Part shown: piece by piece, positions 45,822-53,727 of the stretch
Layout: each line of letters starts with the position of its first letter
Numbering within the stretch: position 1 is the stretch's first letter
Source of the DNA: MPNP01 sp965116235
GTDB lineage: Bacteria; Pseudomonadota; Alphaproteobacteria; Rhodobacterales; Rhodobacteraceae
Reading direction: 5' to 3'
Length of the DNA stretch: 64,000 nt
Assembly: GCA_965116235.1 (NCBI GenBank)
Contig: OZ220496.1
Location: 1,426,001-1,490,000 of the forward strand
The notes under the pieces: generated by a model
Databases searched by the model: none
Told to the model about the DNA's origin: nothing
Seen by the model: the letters and a program-made list of their open reading frames with translations, nothing else
Program-made: the position numbers and the translations under genes

Positions 45822-47177
45822 TTACAAAGCAGGCCGAAGAACGCGTCCGCCGATCTTGCGCCCGTCTTTGACCTCTGTTCCGTCCCAGACTTGCACGCCG
45901 TGCGAGAACGTTGCTGAAACCCGCGCGGTAAACTCAAAACCTTCGAACATGCTCCACGATACAGCCGACTGCGAACTGGCAGCAGAATAAGCATTTCTGC
46001 ATGGCTCCAGAATAACCAAGTCTGCATCAAGACCGACTTCGATCGCACCCTTGCGGTTCCTCAGCAGGAAATGCTCTGCCGGCCCTTCGGATAGTAAACG
46101 GACAACTGTTTGGGGCGACAATCCGTGCATCTCACATCCTGTCCAAAGTGCCGGTAGCAAGGTCTCAAGACCCGGTCCTCCAGATTTGTTTTTGAAGACA
46201 TTCGGATCATCTTTTACTGACAGGGACCAACTCACATGATCCGAGGAAACAAATGTGCAATTACCGCGAGCAATGTGTTTCCACAATTTCTCAACCTGTT
46301 CCTTAGGTCGTATTGGGGGATAGTGTTTCACTAGTGCGCCAAGTCTACTCGCGTGCTCTTCATGATTTACCATCAGATACTGAACACAGGTCTCAATCGA
46401 AACGCTGTGTCCTGCATTTCGATACATCTCGTGCAGTTCGAAGCCACGTCCAGTTGACACGTGAACAACATGCGCCCTAGCGCCAGTCGCCGCGCCGATT
46501 TCATAGATGGCCGAAGTGGCAAGATTTTCAATCAATTCCGTATGCGCGGCCAAAAAAGCAGAGATGTCGGTTTCGCCTTTTTCAGTGAGCTTCTTGATGT
46601 TCCGAAGTGTCAGATCTTGAATCTGATTATGAACACCTATCGGCAGGCCGTAAGGCTTGATCCGGATCATCGCCTGTTCAATGACGTCTTCAAAAACCCT
46701 GGGGAATCGACCCGGAGCCGCCTCAAAGGTCGAAAACTTGAAGCCACACGCGCCCAGATCAATCAAATCGTCAATGTCTTCAAGACCGGCTTCATCAAGG
46801 ATCGTGGCGTAGAGAGCAACATCGATCAGAGACTCAGCCTCCGCCCGGCTCACTTTTTCTTCGAAGGCCTCACATGTAGAAATTGCTTCTGGATCATCAT
46901 AGGGCATTTCTACCATTGTCGTAACGCCGCCAGCTGCAGCAGCATGAGACGCAATCTTTAATCCTTCTTGGCCCAATTGGCTTGAAGAGTGAACTTGTCC
47001 ATCAATTACTCCGGGTAAAATCCAGTGATTTGAAAAATCATGTATATTCTCTGAGTCAGGAACTTCTCCTTGTCCTATGCAAGCGATTTTGTCTCCGATT
47101 ATACCCAAGTATGCACCAGCCAATGTTCGATTGGGCAATACAAGGTTTCCAGTCAATACAGTTTCAAGTTGGGCCAA
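45822..47177 (-). CDS. Hydantoinase/allantoinase-like cyclic amidohydrolase
   Basis: A 451-residue amidohydrolase of the dihydropyrimidinase-allantoinase-dihydroorotase group that should open a cyclic ureide ring. Present: the Lys likely carboxylated in GACGFKFSTF, the metal His in IGVHNQ and VVHVSTG, and the Asp in SSDHVSW. The first metal motif is unusual: PGVIDGQVHSS has Gln where D-x-H-x-H has its first His. I believe a subfamily with this variant exists, but I cannot confirm that here. It is the first gene of an operon with the M20 hydrolase, and site B lies 185 bases upstream. Confidence 0.8.
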   Translation of the reverse strand: MAQLETVLTGNLVLPNRTLAGAYLGIIGDKIACIGQGEVPDSENIHDFSNHWILPGVIDGQVHSSSQLGQEGLKIASHAAAAGGVTTMVEMPYDDPEAISTCEAFEEKVSRAEAESLIDVALYATILDEAGLEDIDDLIDLGACGFKFSTFEAAPGRFPRVFEDVIEQAMIRIKPYGLPIGVHNQIQDLTLRNIKKLTEKGETDISAFLAAHTELIENLATSAIYEIGAATGARAHVVHVSTGRGFELHEMYRNAGHSVSIETCVQYLMVNHEEHASRLGALVKHYPPIRPKEQVEKLWKHIARGNCTFVSSDHVSWSLSVKDDPNVFKNKSGGPGLETLLPALWTGCEMHGLSPQTVVRLLSEGPAEHFLLRNRKGAIEVGLDADLVILEPCRNAYSAASSQSAVSWSMFEGFEFTARVSATFSHGVQVWDGTEVKDGRKIGGRVLRPAL

Positions 47178-47361
47178 ACTTAACCTCCGTTTCTCTCTCG
47201 TGCTTTGACTTAAAGTCTACTTGCGCCGATTGCTTTTTTCTGTTCACCACTCCCTTGGGATTGTCGGCAAGCAGAGTTAACTGGAAAATTACACTGAAGA
47301 CGAAGTTCAAAAATCCGTGTTCAACAGGTGCCAACACTAAGCTATCTCAAAAATAATCTCT

Positions 47362-47391
47362 TATAAAAAAACAGCCAGATTGTATAATTTG
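47362..47391. promoter_or_regulatory. Shared bipartite operator-like site B
   Basis: TATAAAAAAA, six other bases, then GATTGTATAATTTG, identical in its two blocks to site A at 43261-43290 and in the same orientation. It lies upstream of the leftward hydantoinase operon and just outside the IS630-type element. Confidence 0.55.
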
Positions 47392-47536
47392 TCATTATGC
47401 AAATTTCCACGATATCCATCAAGAGCGGGTACAAGTTTCAAACTTGTGGCGGCCTAGTGGCTTCCCAAGAATTCCTTGATACAACGGCGCTCAGTCTTCA
47501 AGCAAGTTATCTACTACTTTTCAATGAAGTGAGTTG

Positions 47537-47559
47537 GTTGCGGGGCCCGCAACGTTTTT
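47537..47559 (+). terminator. Terminator-like hairpin near the left end of the IS element
   Basis: GTTGCGG and CCGCAAC form a seven-base stem around a three-base loop, followed by G and TTTTT. It could block transcription entering the element from outside. Confidence 0.45.
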
Positions 47560-47655
47560 AGTATACCTTGGGGGCGGGTTTGGCGCTTCCTGTCGACAAC
47601 GATGTTGAGAATACCCATTAAATCGCCGCGTAGGCTGATGCGTATGTCTCCATGA

Positions 47656-48450
47656 TTGCCTGCTCGGACCCGCCCGCTGGCCGAGCTTGACCCCGCTGAG
47701 CAAGTATCTGGTCGAGCTGGAGGTCGTGGACAGCATCTCGACCGAAAAGGCGCGGTGTACATTAAAAAACTCCTGAACCCTTGGCAGTCCGGTTACTGGT
47801 GCATTCCACTCCAGAAGAATGCCGACTTTGGGGTCGCGATGGAAGATGTTCCGGATGTCTATCACCGGGACTTCGACGACGATACGGTCCCGGTGTGCGT
47901 GGACGAAGTATCCAAGCAACTGACGACGAAGGTACGCCGCCGGCACCGGGGGCAACCGGTTCGCATCGACTGCGAGTATGAGCGCGCCGGCACGGCCAAC
48001 CTGTTCATGGTGTGTGCCCCGCTGCTGGGCTGGCGTCCTGTGAAGGTCACCGAGCGCCGCACCACGGCGGACTTCGCGACCCTGCTGGCGGACCTGGCGA
48101 ATGTTCACTTTCCGGACCGGAAGATCGTGCTGGTGATGGACAACCGGAACACGCACAAGCTGTCCAGCCGGTATCATGTCTATCCGCCCAAGGAGGCCCG
48201 GCGGCTGAGCCGCCGCTTTGAGGTCCACCATACGCCCAAGCACGGAAGCGGGCTGAACATCGCGGAAAGCGAGATCAGCGTGTTGAGCCGCCAGTGTCTG
48301 TCTCGGCGTCTGGCGGATCGGGAGACGCGGACCCGCGAGGTGGCGGCATGGCCGGCGGCCATCAATGCGGACCCGCGTCCGGTGAAGTGGCGGTTTACGG
48401 TGGCCGAGGCGCGTATCAAGCTGCATTCGCTCTATCCATCAATTCAATAA
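47656..48450 (+). CDS. IS630-family transposase (C-terminal frame)
   Basis: The second frame of a two-frame DDE transposase. The family motifs are GYWCIPLQKNADFGVAMEDV, VCVDEVSKQL (first catalytic Asp), LVMDNRNTHKLSS (second Asp) and HHTPKHGSGLNIAESE (catalytic Glu). The N-terminal part (LVELEVVDSISTEKARCTLK, from about 47711) is in frame 0 and stops at 47774-47776. A -1 slip at A-AAA-AAC (47764-47770) would join them. The HTH region before 47700 looks degenerate, so the element may be inactive. Confidence 0.8.
   Translation: MPARTRPLAELDPAEQVSGRAGGRGQHLDRKGAVYIKKLLNPWQSGYWCIPLQKNADFGVAMEDVPDVYHRDFDDDTVPVCVDEVSKQLTTKVRRRHRGQPVRIDCEYERAGTANLFMVCAPLLGWRPVKVTERRTTADFATLLADLANVHFPDRKIVLVMDNRNTHKLSSRYHVYPPKEARRLSRRFEVHHTPKHGSGLNIAESEISVLSRQCLSRRLADRETRTREVAAWPAAINADPRPVKWRFTVAEARIKLHSLYPSIQ
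47764..47770 (+). other. Possible programmed -1 frameshift site A-AAA-AAC
   Basis: The heptamer AAAAAAC is in the correct phase (TTA AAA AAC in frame 0). A -1 slip passes from the ELEVVDSIS frame into the LLNPWQSGYWCIP frame, giving a continuous IS630 protein. Such frameshifting is known in this family. It is inferred here from sequence only. Confidence 0.55.
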
Positions 48451-48465
48451 TGTTAGACCACTAGG

Positions 48466-49134
48466 CGGTTTGAAGGGTTTTGACTCCATTTTTCTCTGCA
48501 AACACCATTAATCAATGACAATTCGTTGACAACGAGCACCCACACGACCGTCTGCAATTATCATGCGTATGTTCATGTCTGCCGAGACCATGCCGAACCA
48601 TGTCCCCGATCCGCCATCAAGCAGTAGGAATTCGGGTAGGACAAGGATGCCAGACAAGCCTGTAAGTTTGCTCGCAGGGTGCAACTGTCATGTCATGATC
48701 GTCCCGGGCTTGGGGCCGTTATCGCCTGTCCCGGTACAACCAGCCGGTTTGCCGACCGGTTCTGTCGAACGCCATCCGAAAGTTAAAAGAGTGTTTGTTT
48801 GTGCAAGGTAGCAAAAAATAACTTCGGGCGTTGGGTCTGAAGGGTACGCACATGCCCGCCTCCGGATTTTGACGCCCTGTCCGGCGACGATGGCGTTGGA
48901 CTGTCATTTTTTGCAGCCATCCTTGCGTGGTGCATGACCCCATCAGCCCAACGAGGCTACACATGTCGGGATATAAGAACGCCAGAAAAAGCTTGACCGT
49001 TGGGACAGCTATGATCGATCGCGTGCTGTGCGAAGCTTTCACCTGAGCAAGCCATAACATACCGGTGAAGCCGGTGGAGGTGTTGCACACATGCGACAGT
49101 TTGGAGAAAAATGAACTGGAGCGGCAAAAAAGAG
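48466..49134. other. Non-coding stretch upstream of autotransporter 2
   Basis: About 670 bases between the IS element and the presumed promoter. The first 370 bases show nothing recognisable. From about 48850 the sequence is related to 17430-17708 upstream of autotransporter 1. Plus-strand reading frames around 49065-49140 and 17640-17730 encode similar short peptides (SLEKNxxERQxRVAN), so a leader peptide is possible. Confidence 0.4.
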
Positions 49135-49164
49135 TTGCAAATCCCATGAGGGGGGGGGTATTTG
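49135..49164 (+). promoter_or_regulatory. Possible G-tract-spaced promoter of autotransporter 2
   Basis: TTGCAA (49135-49140), an 18-base spacer that contains nine G, then TATTTG (49159-49164). Loss of one G would give the optimal 17-base spacing. Hexamer matches are weak (4/6 and 3/6). The layout parallels copy 1, and the SD-preceded ATG 49212 lies 47 bases further on. Confidence 0.35.
49150..49158 (+). repeat. Nine-G homopolymer in the 5' region of autotransporter 2
   Basis: Nine consecutive G, 54 bases upstream of ATG 49212. The matching place in copy 1 is the interrupted GGGGGAGGG (17722-17730), so only copy 2 has a slippery tract here. Confidence 0.9.
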
Positions 49165-49211
49165 GTGTTGCCAAACTCAACTTTTTGGATAAGGAGACAG
49201 GAGTCTTGATT

Positions 49212-49289
49212 ATGACAGAATTGATTTCGATCTGGGCGGACGAGGATGGCCCGTGCGTGCCCATGAACGCGAAGGGGGGGGGTAGATAA
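49212..49289 (+). other. Leader frame of autotransporter 2, out of phase with the body
   Basis: ATG 49212 has a good ribosome site (AGGAG, eight bases upstream) and reads MTELISIWADEDGPCVP, then MNAKGGGR and a TAA at 49287-49289. With eight rather than nine G at 49274-49282 the same frame would run straight into the signal peptide and passenger. It therefore looks like the true N-terminus of the autotransporter in an OFF state. Confidence 0.6.
49274..49282 (+). repeat. Nine-G homopolymer in the 5' coding region of autotransporter 2
   Basis: Nine G directly after ATG 49263 AAC GCG AA. At this length both ATG 49212 and ATG 49263 end in TAA within three codons. Eight G joins them to the autotransporter frame. 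Confidence 0.9.
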
Positions 49290-49341
49290 TCTCTCGGTTC
49301 GGTCCCTTGGTGGACCGACCTCAGGTCTTGCGACCATTGGT

Positions 49342-52209
49342 GTGCTGCTTGTCGGGCTGGGAATACTGATGGCTTTGCCACATCCTGTTGCGGCGCAGGG
49401 AACATGCGAGGGCGCATCGAACCCGACGGCAGCGAGCCCGCCGGCGAATCCGTTGGCCACCTTGGAACTTGCCAGTACCGCGACCACGACCAAGATTGCA
49501 TGCAGCGACTTGAATCAGGGGCTGGAGCTGGATTTGAACGGGGCCCAGATCACCACGACCGGGTCCAACACGACCCTCAGCATTGAGGCCGAAGGGGATG
49601 GCGACAAGGATGTCAAGGTTGCGGGCAGCGTCACGGTCAATTCGGCGGGTAATGGCATAGAAATGGTGCGCGATGGGGCCGGGTTGCTCGAGCTGAACCT
49701 GGGAGAAAAGAGCACCATTACCTCCTCGGGTGGCGAAAGAGGCATTTCTCTGCTCCACAAGGGGAAGGCCGGGAAGACCAAGGGTATCAACATCGTATCA
49801 AGTGCCAACATTGACGTGTCGGGATCGAGCGTTGAAGGCAAGACGGGCATTTGGGCTGAAGTCTCCGACGCTCCTGCGGGTGCAATAGTTCCGATCACGA
49901 TTCATCTCACCGGCGGCTACATTTATGCGACATCGCGTCCACCGACATCGGGTGAAAAAAATCGCGATCAGGGGAAAGGCGTGGTCGCCACCCAGGCGGC
50001 CAGCGGCGACATCACGATCACGGTCGAGCCAGGAGTGAATATTGGTGCGGCCGACAAGTTCCTCGACTCGTACGGCCTTGAAACTTTTGTGGCCGCCTCT
50101 GGCACGAGCGGCATCACGATCAAGCATATGGGCAAGATATATGCCACGCATGGGATAATCGCGAGTAAGGAGGATCCTGCCGAGGGTAGGACTGACGTCG
50201 GTGGCGACGTCTTGATTGAGACGGGAGTGGACAGCGAGATTGTGACACGATTCCTCGACACGCAGGACGAAACGAATGAAAACGCTGGGACCGACGCGTA
50301 TGGTATTCAGGTTCAGATCGATGGAGAAGCCCACACCGGTGACGTTACGATCATCCACAGAGGCACGATCAATGCGGCTGATAAAGGCATATGGACATAT
50401 AGCAACGAAGACGTCACGGTTACGCTGGAGAAGGGCAGCAGCATCACGTCGAAGGATCAGGGCATCGATGCAGGTTCCAACGGCAGCGGCAAGGTCATGA
50501 TCACCCATGGAGGTACGATCGATGCGACCAAAAACGGCATTAGTACGTATAGCGATGGGGACGTCACGGTTACGCTAGAGAAGGGCAGCAGCATCACGTC
50601 AAAGGAGAAAGGCATCTACGCCGGTTCCAACGGCAGCGGCAAGGTCATGATCACCCACAGAGGTACGATCGATGCGGCCGAAAACGGCATTAGTGCGTAT
50701 AGCGATGGAGATGTCATGGTTATGCTGGAGAAGGGCAGCCGCATCACGTCGAAGGATAGGGGCATCGATGCATGGTCCAACGGCGGTGGTACCGTTACGA
50801 TCATCCACAGAGGCACGATCGATGTGGCCAAAAACGGCATTCAAGCGACTGGCGACGGAAAGTTCATGATCGTAATTGGGGCCCAGGCTCTTGTACAGTC
50901 AGAATCTGGCGTGGCCATTGAGATGGAGCCCATGGATGCCACGGGTGGTGATATCAATTTGATCCTGGAGAAGGATGAGGATGGTTTTGTGGGGCGTGTC
51001 AAAGGCAAGATCATTCAGGACACTGCGGACAGAACGGTGAAGTTCGAGACCCGCATGGGCATGGACGGAGCCAAGGAAGATCTGAATGTGGGTGATCATG
51101 TTTATTCACGCGGCGACCGGATGGGTGCGTATGACAAGGTGATCAAGGCCCAACTTACGACGATTGAAGATCCCGCGGGCTATGAGTTCAAGGATGTGCC
51201 GGGGGACTGGCGTCTGTACAGCCAGCGGGCGCGTCTGTATGAGGTGGTGCCGTCGGTGCTTCTGGGTCTGGTGGAGCTGACGCCCTACAGCACGCGCATG
51301 GCGGTGCCCCGCCGGAGCATCGGCGACGAGGAGGTCATGGTCCAGAGCAGCAAGGGCGAGCATGTGGCGGTGCCAGGTTCCCGCACGGGTGTCTGGGTGC
51401 GTCTGGCGGTTCGTGATGGGGAGCGGATGGCCGATACATCGACGACCGCAACAGACTTCCGGCGTCAGTCTCTGGCGTGGGATGTCAAGCAGACCGGCTT
51501 CGAGGCGGGTCTGGAGGTGCCGACCGATGAGCGTCTGGTGCTCGGCGTGAGTGCTCACTACCGGCAGAGCGAGGCCACCGTCAAGAGGGGTGGCACCATG
51601 GAAGCCAGCGGCACCGGTCTAGGCGTGTCCCTGACCTGGACGGACGACAGCGGGCTGTATGTGGACGGCCAGCTGAGCTACACCCGGTTCTTTGATATCA
51701 CAATGGTGTCGGCCAACGGTGCGGTCGGTGCGATTACCTCCACGGGAGGCGGCAACGGTCTGGCGGTTGGCGTGGAAGTTGGTCAGCCGATGACGGCTTG
51801 GGGCCTGAACGTGATCCCGCGTGGGGGTCTGTCCTGGTCATCGGTGGACATGGATGCCTTTGAGGAACCGACCACGATCGATGGGGCCGGCACGGTTGCC
51901 CCGGGCACGAACGATAGCGTCCAGGGTCGTGTCGGCGTAAAGGCCGAGCTGGGTCCGGAGGATGCCGACGGGCGGCTGTATGCGTCGCTGGATCTGGAGC
52001 ATGAGTTCTCGTCCAAGCATGCGGTGATGGTGGCCGGCACCCGGCTGGAGACCGAGGTGAAGCCGACCTGGGTGCGTCTGGGTGTAGGCGGTGCGATGTC
52101 TCTGGACGGCCGCGACACGACACTGCTGACGGGGGATGCCTTTTATGCAACAGCGGGGAGCAACAACACCGACTTTGGAGGCGGTCTGTCCGTGACCTTC
52201 CGCTTCTGA
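49342..52209 (+). CDS. Autotransporter (type Va) surface protein, copy 2 (phase-OFF as read)
   Basis: The open body frame encodes 955 residues from GTG 49342, though the frame is open back to 49267 and the real start is probably ATG 49212 or 49263 in another phase. It has the signal peptide core (LLVGLGILMALPHPVAAQ), a beta-helix-like passenger (about 25-620) rich in Gly, Thr, Asp and Ile with three full 50-residue repeats, and a barrel (about 624-955) ending FRF. The barrel is closely similar to copy 1, while the passenger differs more and lacks the Cys-containing insert. No linker protease or catalytic triad is seen, so an adhesin-like role is more likely than a protease (inference). Confidence 0.85.
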   Translation: MLLVGLGILMALPHPVAAQGTCEGASNPTAASPPANPLATLELASTATTTKIACSDLNQGLELDLNGAQITTTGSNTTLSIEAEGDGDKDVKVAGSVTVNSAGNGIEMVRDGAGLLELNLGEKSTITSSGGERGISLLHKGKAGKTKGINIVSSANIDVSGSSVEGKTGIWAEVSDAPAGAIVPITIHLTGGYIYATSRPPTSGEKNRDQGKGVVATQAASGDITITVEPGVNIGAADKFLDSYGLETFVAASGTSGITIKHMGKIYATHGIIASKEDPAEGRTDVGGDVLIETGVDSEIVTRFLDTQDETNENAGTDAYGIQVQIDGEAHTGDVTIIHRGTINAADKGIWTYSNEDVTVTLEKGSSITSKDQGIDAGSNGSGKVMITHGGTIDATKNGISTYSDGDVTVTLEKGSSITSKEKGIYAGSNGSGKVMITHRGTIDAAENGISAYSDGDVMVMLEKGSRITSKDRGIDAWSNGGGTVTIIHRGTIDVAKNGIQATGDGKFMIVIGAQALVQSESGVAIEMEPMDATGGDINLILEKDEDGFVGRVKGKIIQDTADRTVKFETRMGMDGAKEDLNVGDHVYSRGDRMGAYDKVIKAQLTTIEDPAGYEFKDVPGDWRLYSQRARLYEVVPSVLLGLVELTPYSTRMAVPRRSIGDEEVMVQSSKGEHVAVPGSRTGVWVRLAVRDGERMADTSTTATDFRRQSLAWDVKQTGFEAGLEVPTDERLVLGVSAHYRQSEATVKRGGTMEASGTGLGVSLTWTDDSGLYVDGQLSYTRFFDITMVSANGAVGAITSTGGGNGLAVGVEVGQPMTAWGLNVIPRGGLSWSSVDMDAFEEPTTIDGAGTVAPGTNDSVQGRVGVKAELGPEDADGRLYASLDLEHEFSSKHAVMVAGTRLETEVKPTWVRLGVGGAMSLDGRDTTLLTGDAFYATAGSNNTDFGGGLSVTFRF
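50350..50849 (+). repeat. In-frame 150-bp tandem repeats in passenger 2
   Basis: Units begin at 50350, 50500, 50650 and 50800, exactly 150 bases apart: three full units and a partial fourth. Each encodes about 50 residues with ITHRGTIDA, YSDGDVTVTLEKGS, ITSKxxGI and SNGSGKVM blocks. They are more alike than the matching units in copy 1. Confidence 0.85.
51211..52209 (+). repeat. Barrel-coding long repeat, copy 2
   Basis: 999 bases closely similar to 19783-20775 and in direct orientation, about 31 kb apart. Confidence 0.85.
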
Positions 52210-53088
52210 TCGGGAGACTGAAGGCCGTCGGGTTGTGTGGCAGTGCCGACAACCGGCATCACCACGCAAGCTGGCGGCTGAGCCCTCCCGGCCTTGCCCC
52301 TCCTCCTCCGATCTGGACGGTGCAGGCCGCTCGCTTGTCAGATGGTGTGGAGGATAATCGAGATTAATCCCAGACTGTGACTTGCTTCGGCTTCGGACTG
52401 GATGATACAAGGAGTAAGTCCCGCGGTCATAGACCTGCGAGGTCATGACCGTGAGGCCAATTTGTACCACGCCCCATCGATGGTCGATGAGGACGTGGTG
52501 TATCTGCCGACCTCTAAAGGCCCTGAATGGGATGCTTGCTCTTGAGGGAAGCCCGAACCCGCCTGAAAATGCCGATCGGTCTGGAAGCGAGGTTGGCAGT
52601 GGCAGAGGCCAGACCAAACGGACCGATCCTGCCGATATCGAATATGAGCGGAGATTGAAGAAGTCAGGCCGCATTGACCCGACAGGTCAACCGGTTGGGG
52701 GATCAGGTGGTCCTGTCCGATTCCAGCCCCTGCAATACCCTGCGAGAGAACTCATTATCGACCGGCTATCGGCCTGCGCGGTCGAAGCCAATTTGAACAG
52801 CAACCTGTTTTGTCAGATCACGAAGCGTTTTCTTGCCCAGTGGCGCATTTTTGCAACAGTCGAAATCGTCACCGTGGTGATCATGCAGACTGAAACAAGA
52901 CATCCATCGTCATGTGTCAGTTTCAAAATTTATAATCGCACAATTCTTGACGATACCTTGGAAAGACTGTCAAAAAGACCGAAAATCCTGCAAAACCCAA
53001 GCGTTAAGACCACATGAATCTTGGCGTTGAGGAAACAGGCACGCAGTTCACAAAAAAGAGACAAGGCAAGGATCACCGAGTTCACAGC
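52210..53088. other. Gap between autotransporter 2 and the dsbA-like gene
   Basis: About 880 bases. The first 25 resemble the sequence after copy 1 (GGGAGACxGAAGGCCGTCGG). A 190-residue plus-strand frame (52445-53017) exists but has no recognised family, an uneven composition and no ribosome site. It may be a decayed gene. No terminator is clear. Confidence 0.3.
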
Positions 53089-53727
53089 CTAGTTCAACCG
53101 GGCCTCAATGGCAGTGACAAGATCTTGATAACCCCGGAATGAGTTTAGGAGTTTTCCATTCACGGCAAAGGACGGTGTTGAACTTATGCCCAACTCTGCT
53201 GCCATGGCGACAGAGTTTTCCAGCACTTCCGTGTGGTAGTTCTTGTCGGCTATGCACATGTCTATGGCAGCGCTGTCATAACCGACACTGACAGCCATTG
53301 ATTTCAGCCGGTCGGCCACGTCCCGCAGAGTTTCAAGTCGGGTCCATTCATTCTGCTTGGCAAAGACCAAATCAATGTAACTGAAGAAATTTTCAGTCTT
53401 TCCACACCGCCCTATGACAGAAACGAGAAAACCGGACTGGTCCCAAATCACCTCACGAACCTCAAACTTTATTTTATCCGTATCAATGTAGTTGCGCTTG
53501 AGTTCTCCGTACGACTCGTTATGGAAGCTGGCGCAGTGCGGACAGGTATATGAAACGAACTCAATGACATGCACAGCACTGTTTGGATCACCCTGAACAA
53601 GAGGCTGGATGCTGTTGTGACCGTCCCCCCAAGCACTCGTCGCGGCACCTGAGACGACCAGAAAACCCAGGCAAAACAGATTAAGACAGGACTTAAGGTG
53701 TCTTTGGAGGAGAAACGTTTTCATCAT
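53089..53727 (-). CDS. DsbA-family thiol-disulfide protein
   Basis: A 212-residue exported thioredoxin-fold protein. A signal peptide (about 1-33, ending SAWGDG) is followed by FVSYTCPHCASFH with the CPHC active site, the DsbA helical insert, and the cis-proline loop GISSTPSFAVNGK. It should oxidise or isomerise periplasmic disulfides, like the alphaproteobacterial DsbA-type proteins. ATG 53727 (MMKTFLLQ) is preferred to 53742. Its start lies inside the end of dciA (35-base overlap), so they are probably cotranscribed. Confidence 0.85.
   Translation of the reverse strand: MMKTFLLQRHLKSCLNLFCLGFLVVSGAATSAWGDGHNSIQPLVQGDPNSAVHVIEFVSYTCPHCASFHNESYGELKRNYIDTDKIKFEVREVIWDQSGFLVSVIGRCGKTENFFSYIDLVFAKQNEWTRLETLRDVADRLKSMAVSVGYDSAAIDMCIADKNYHTEVLENSVAMAAELGISSTPSFAVNGKLLNSFRGYQDLVTAIEARLN

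Larger units (their letters stand above)
47453..48465 (+). mobile_element. IS630-type insertion element
   Basis: About 1.0 kb bounded by CCTAGTGG (47453-47460) and its inverted copy CCACTAGG (48458-48465), with CTAG at each end. IS630 elements insert at TA, often within CTAG. Beyond the eight bases the ends match poorly, so the exact borders are uncertain. It contains one transposase in two frames. It sits between the hydantoin block and the upstream region of autotransporter 2. Confidence 0.65.

Noticed and set aside
47521..48426. A 301-codon minus-strand frame over the IS630 transposase
   Set aside because: The DDE motifs are on the plus strand. The minus frame is Arg/His/Pro-rich, typical of an antisense shadow.
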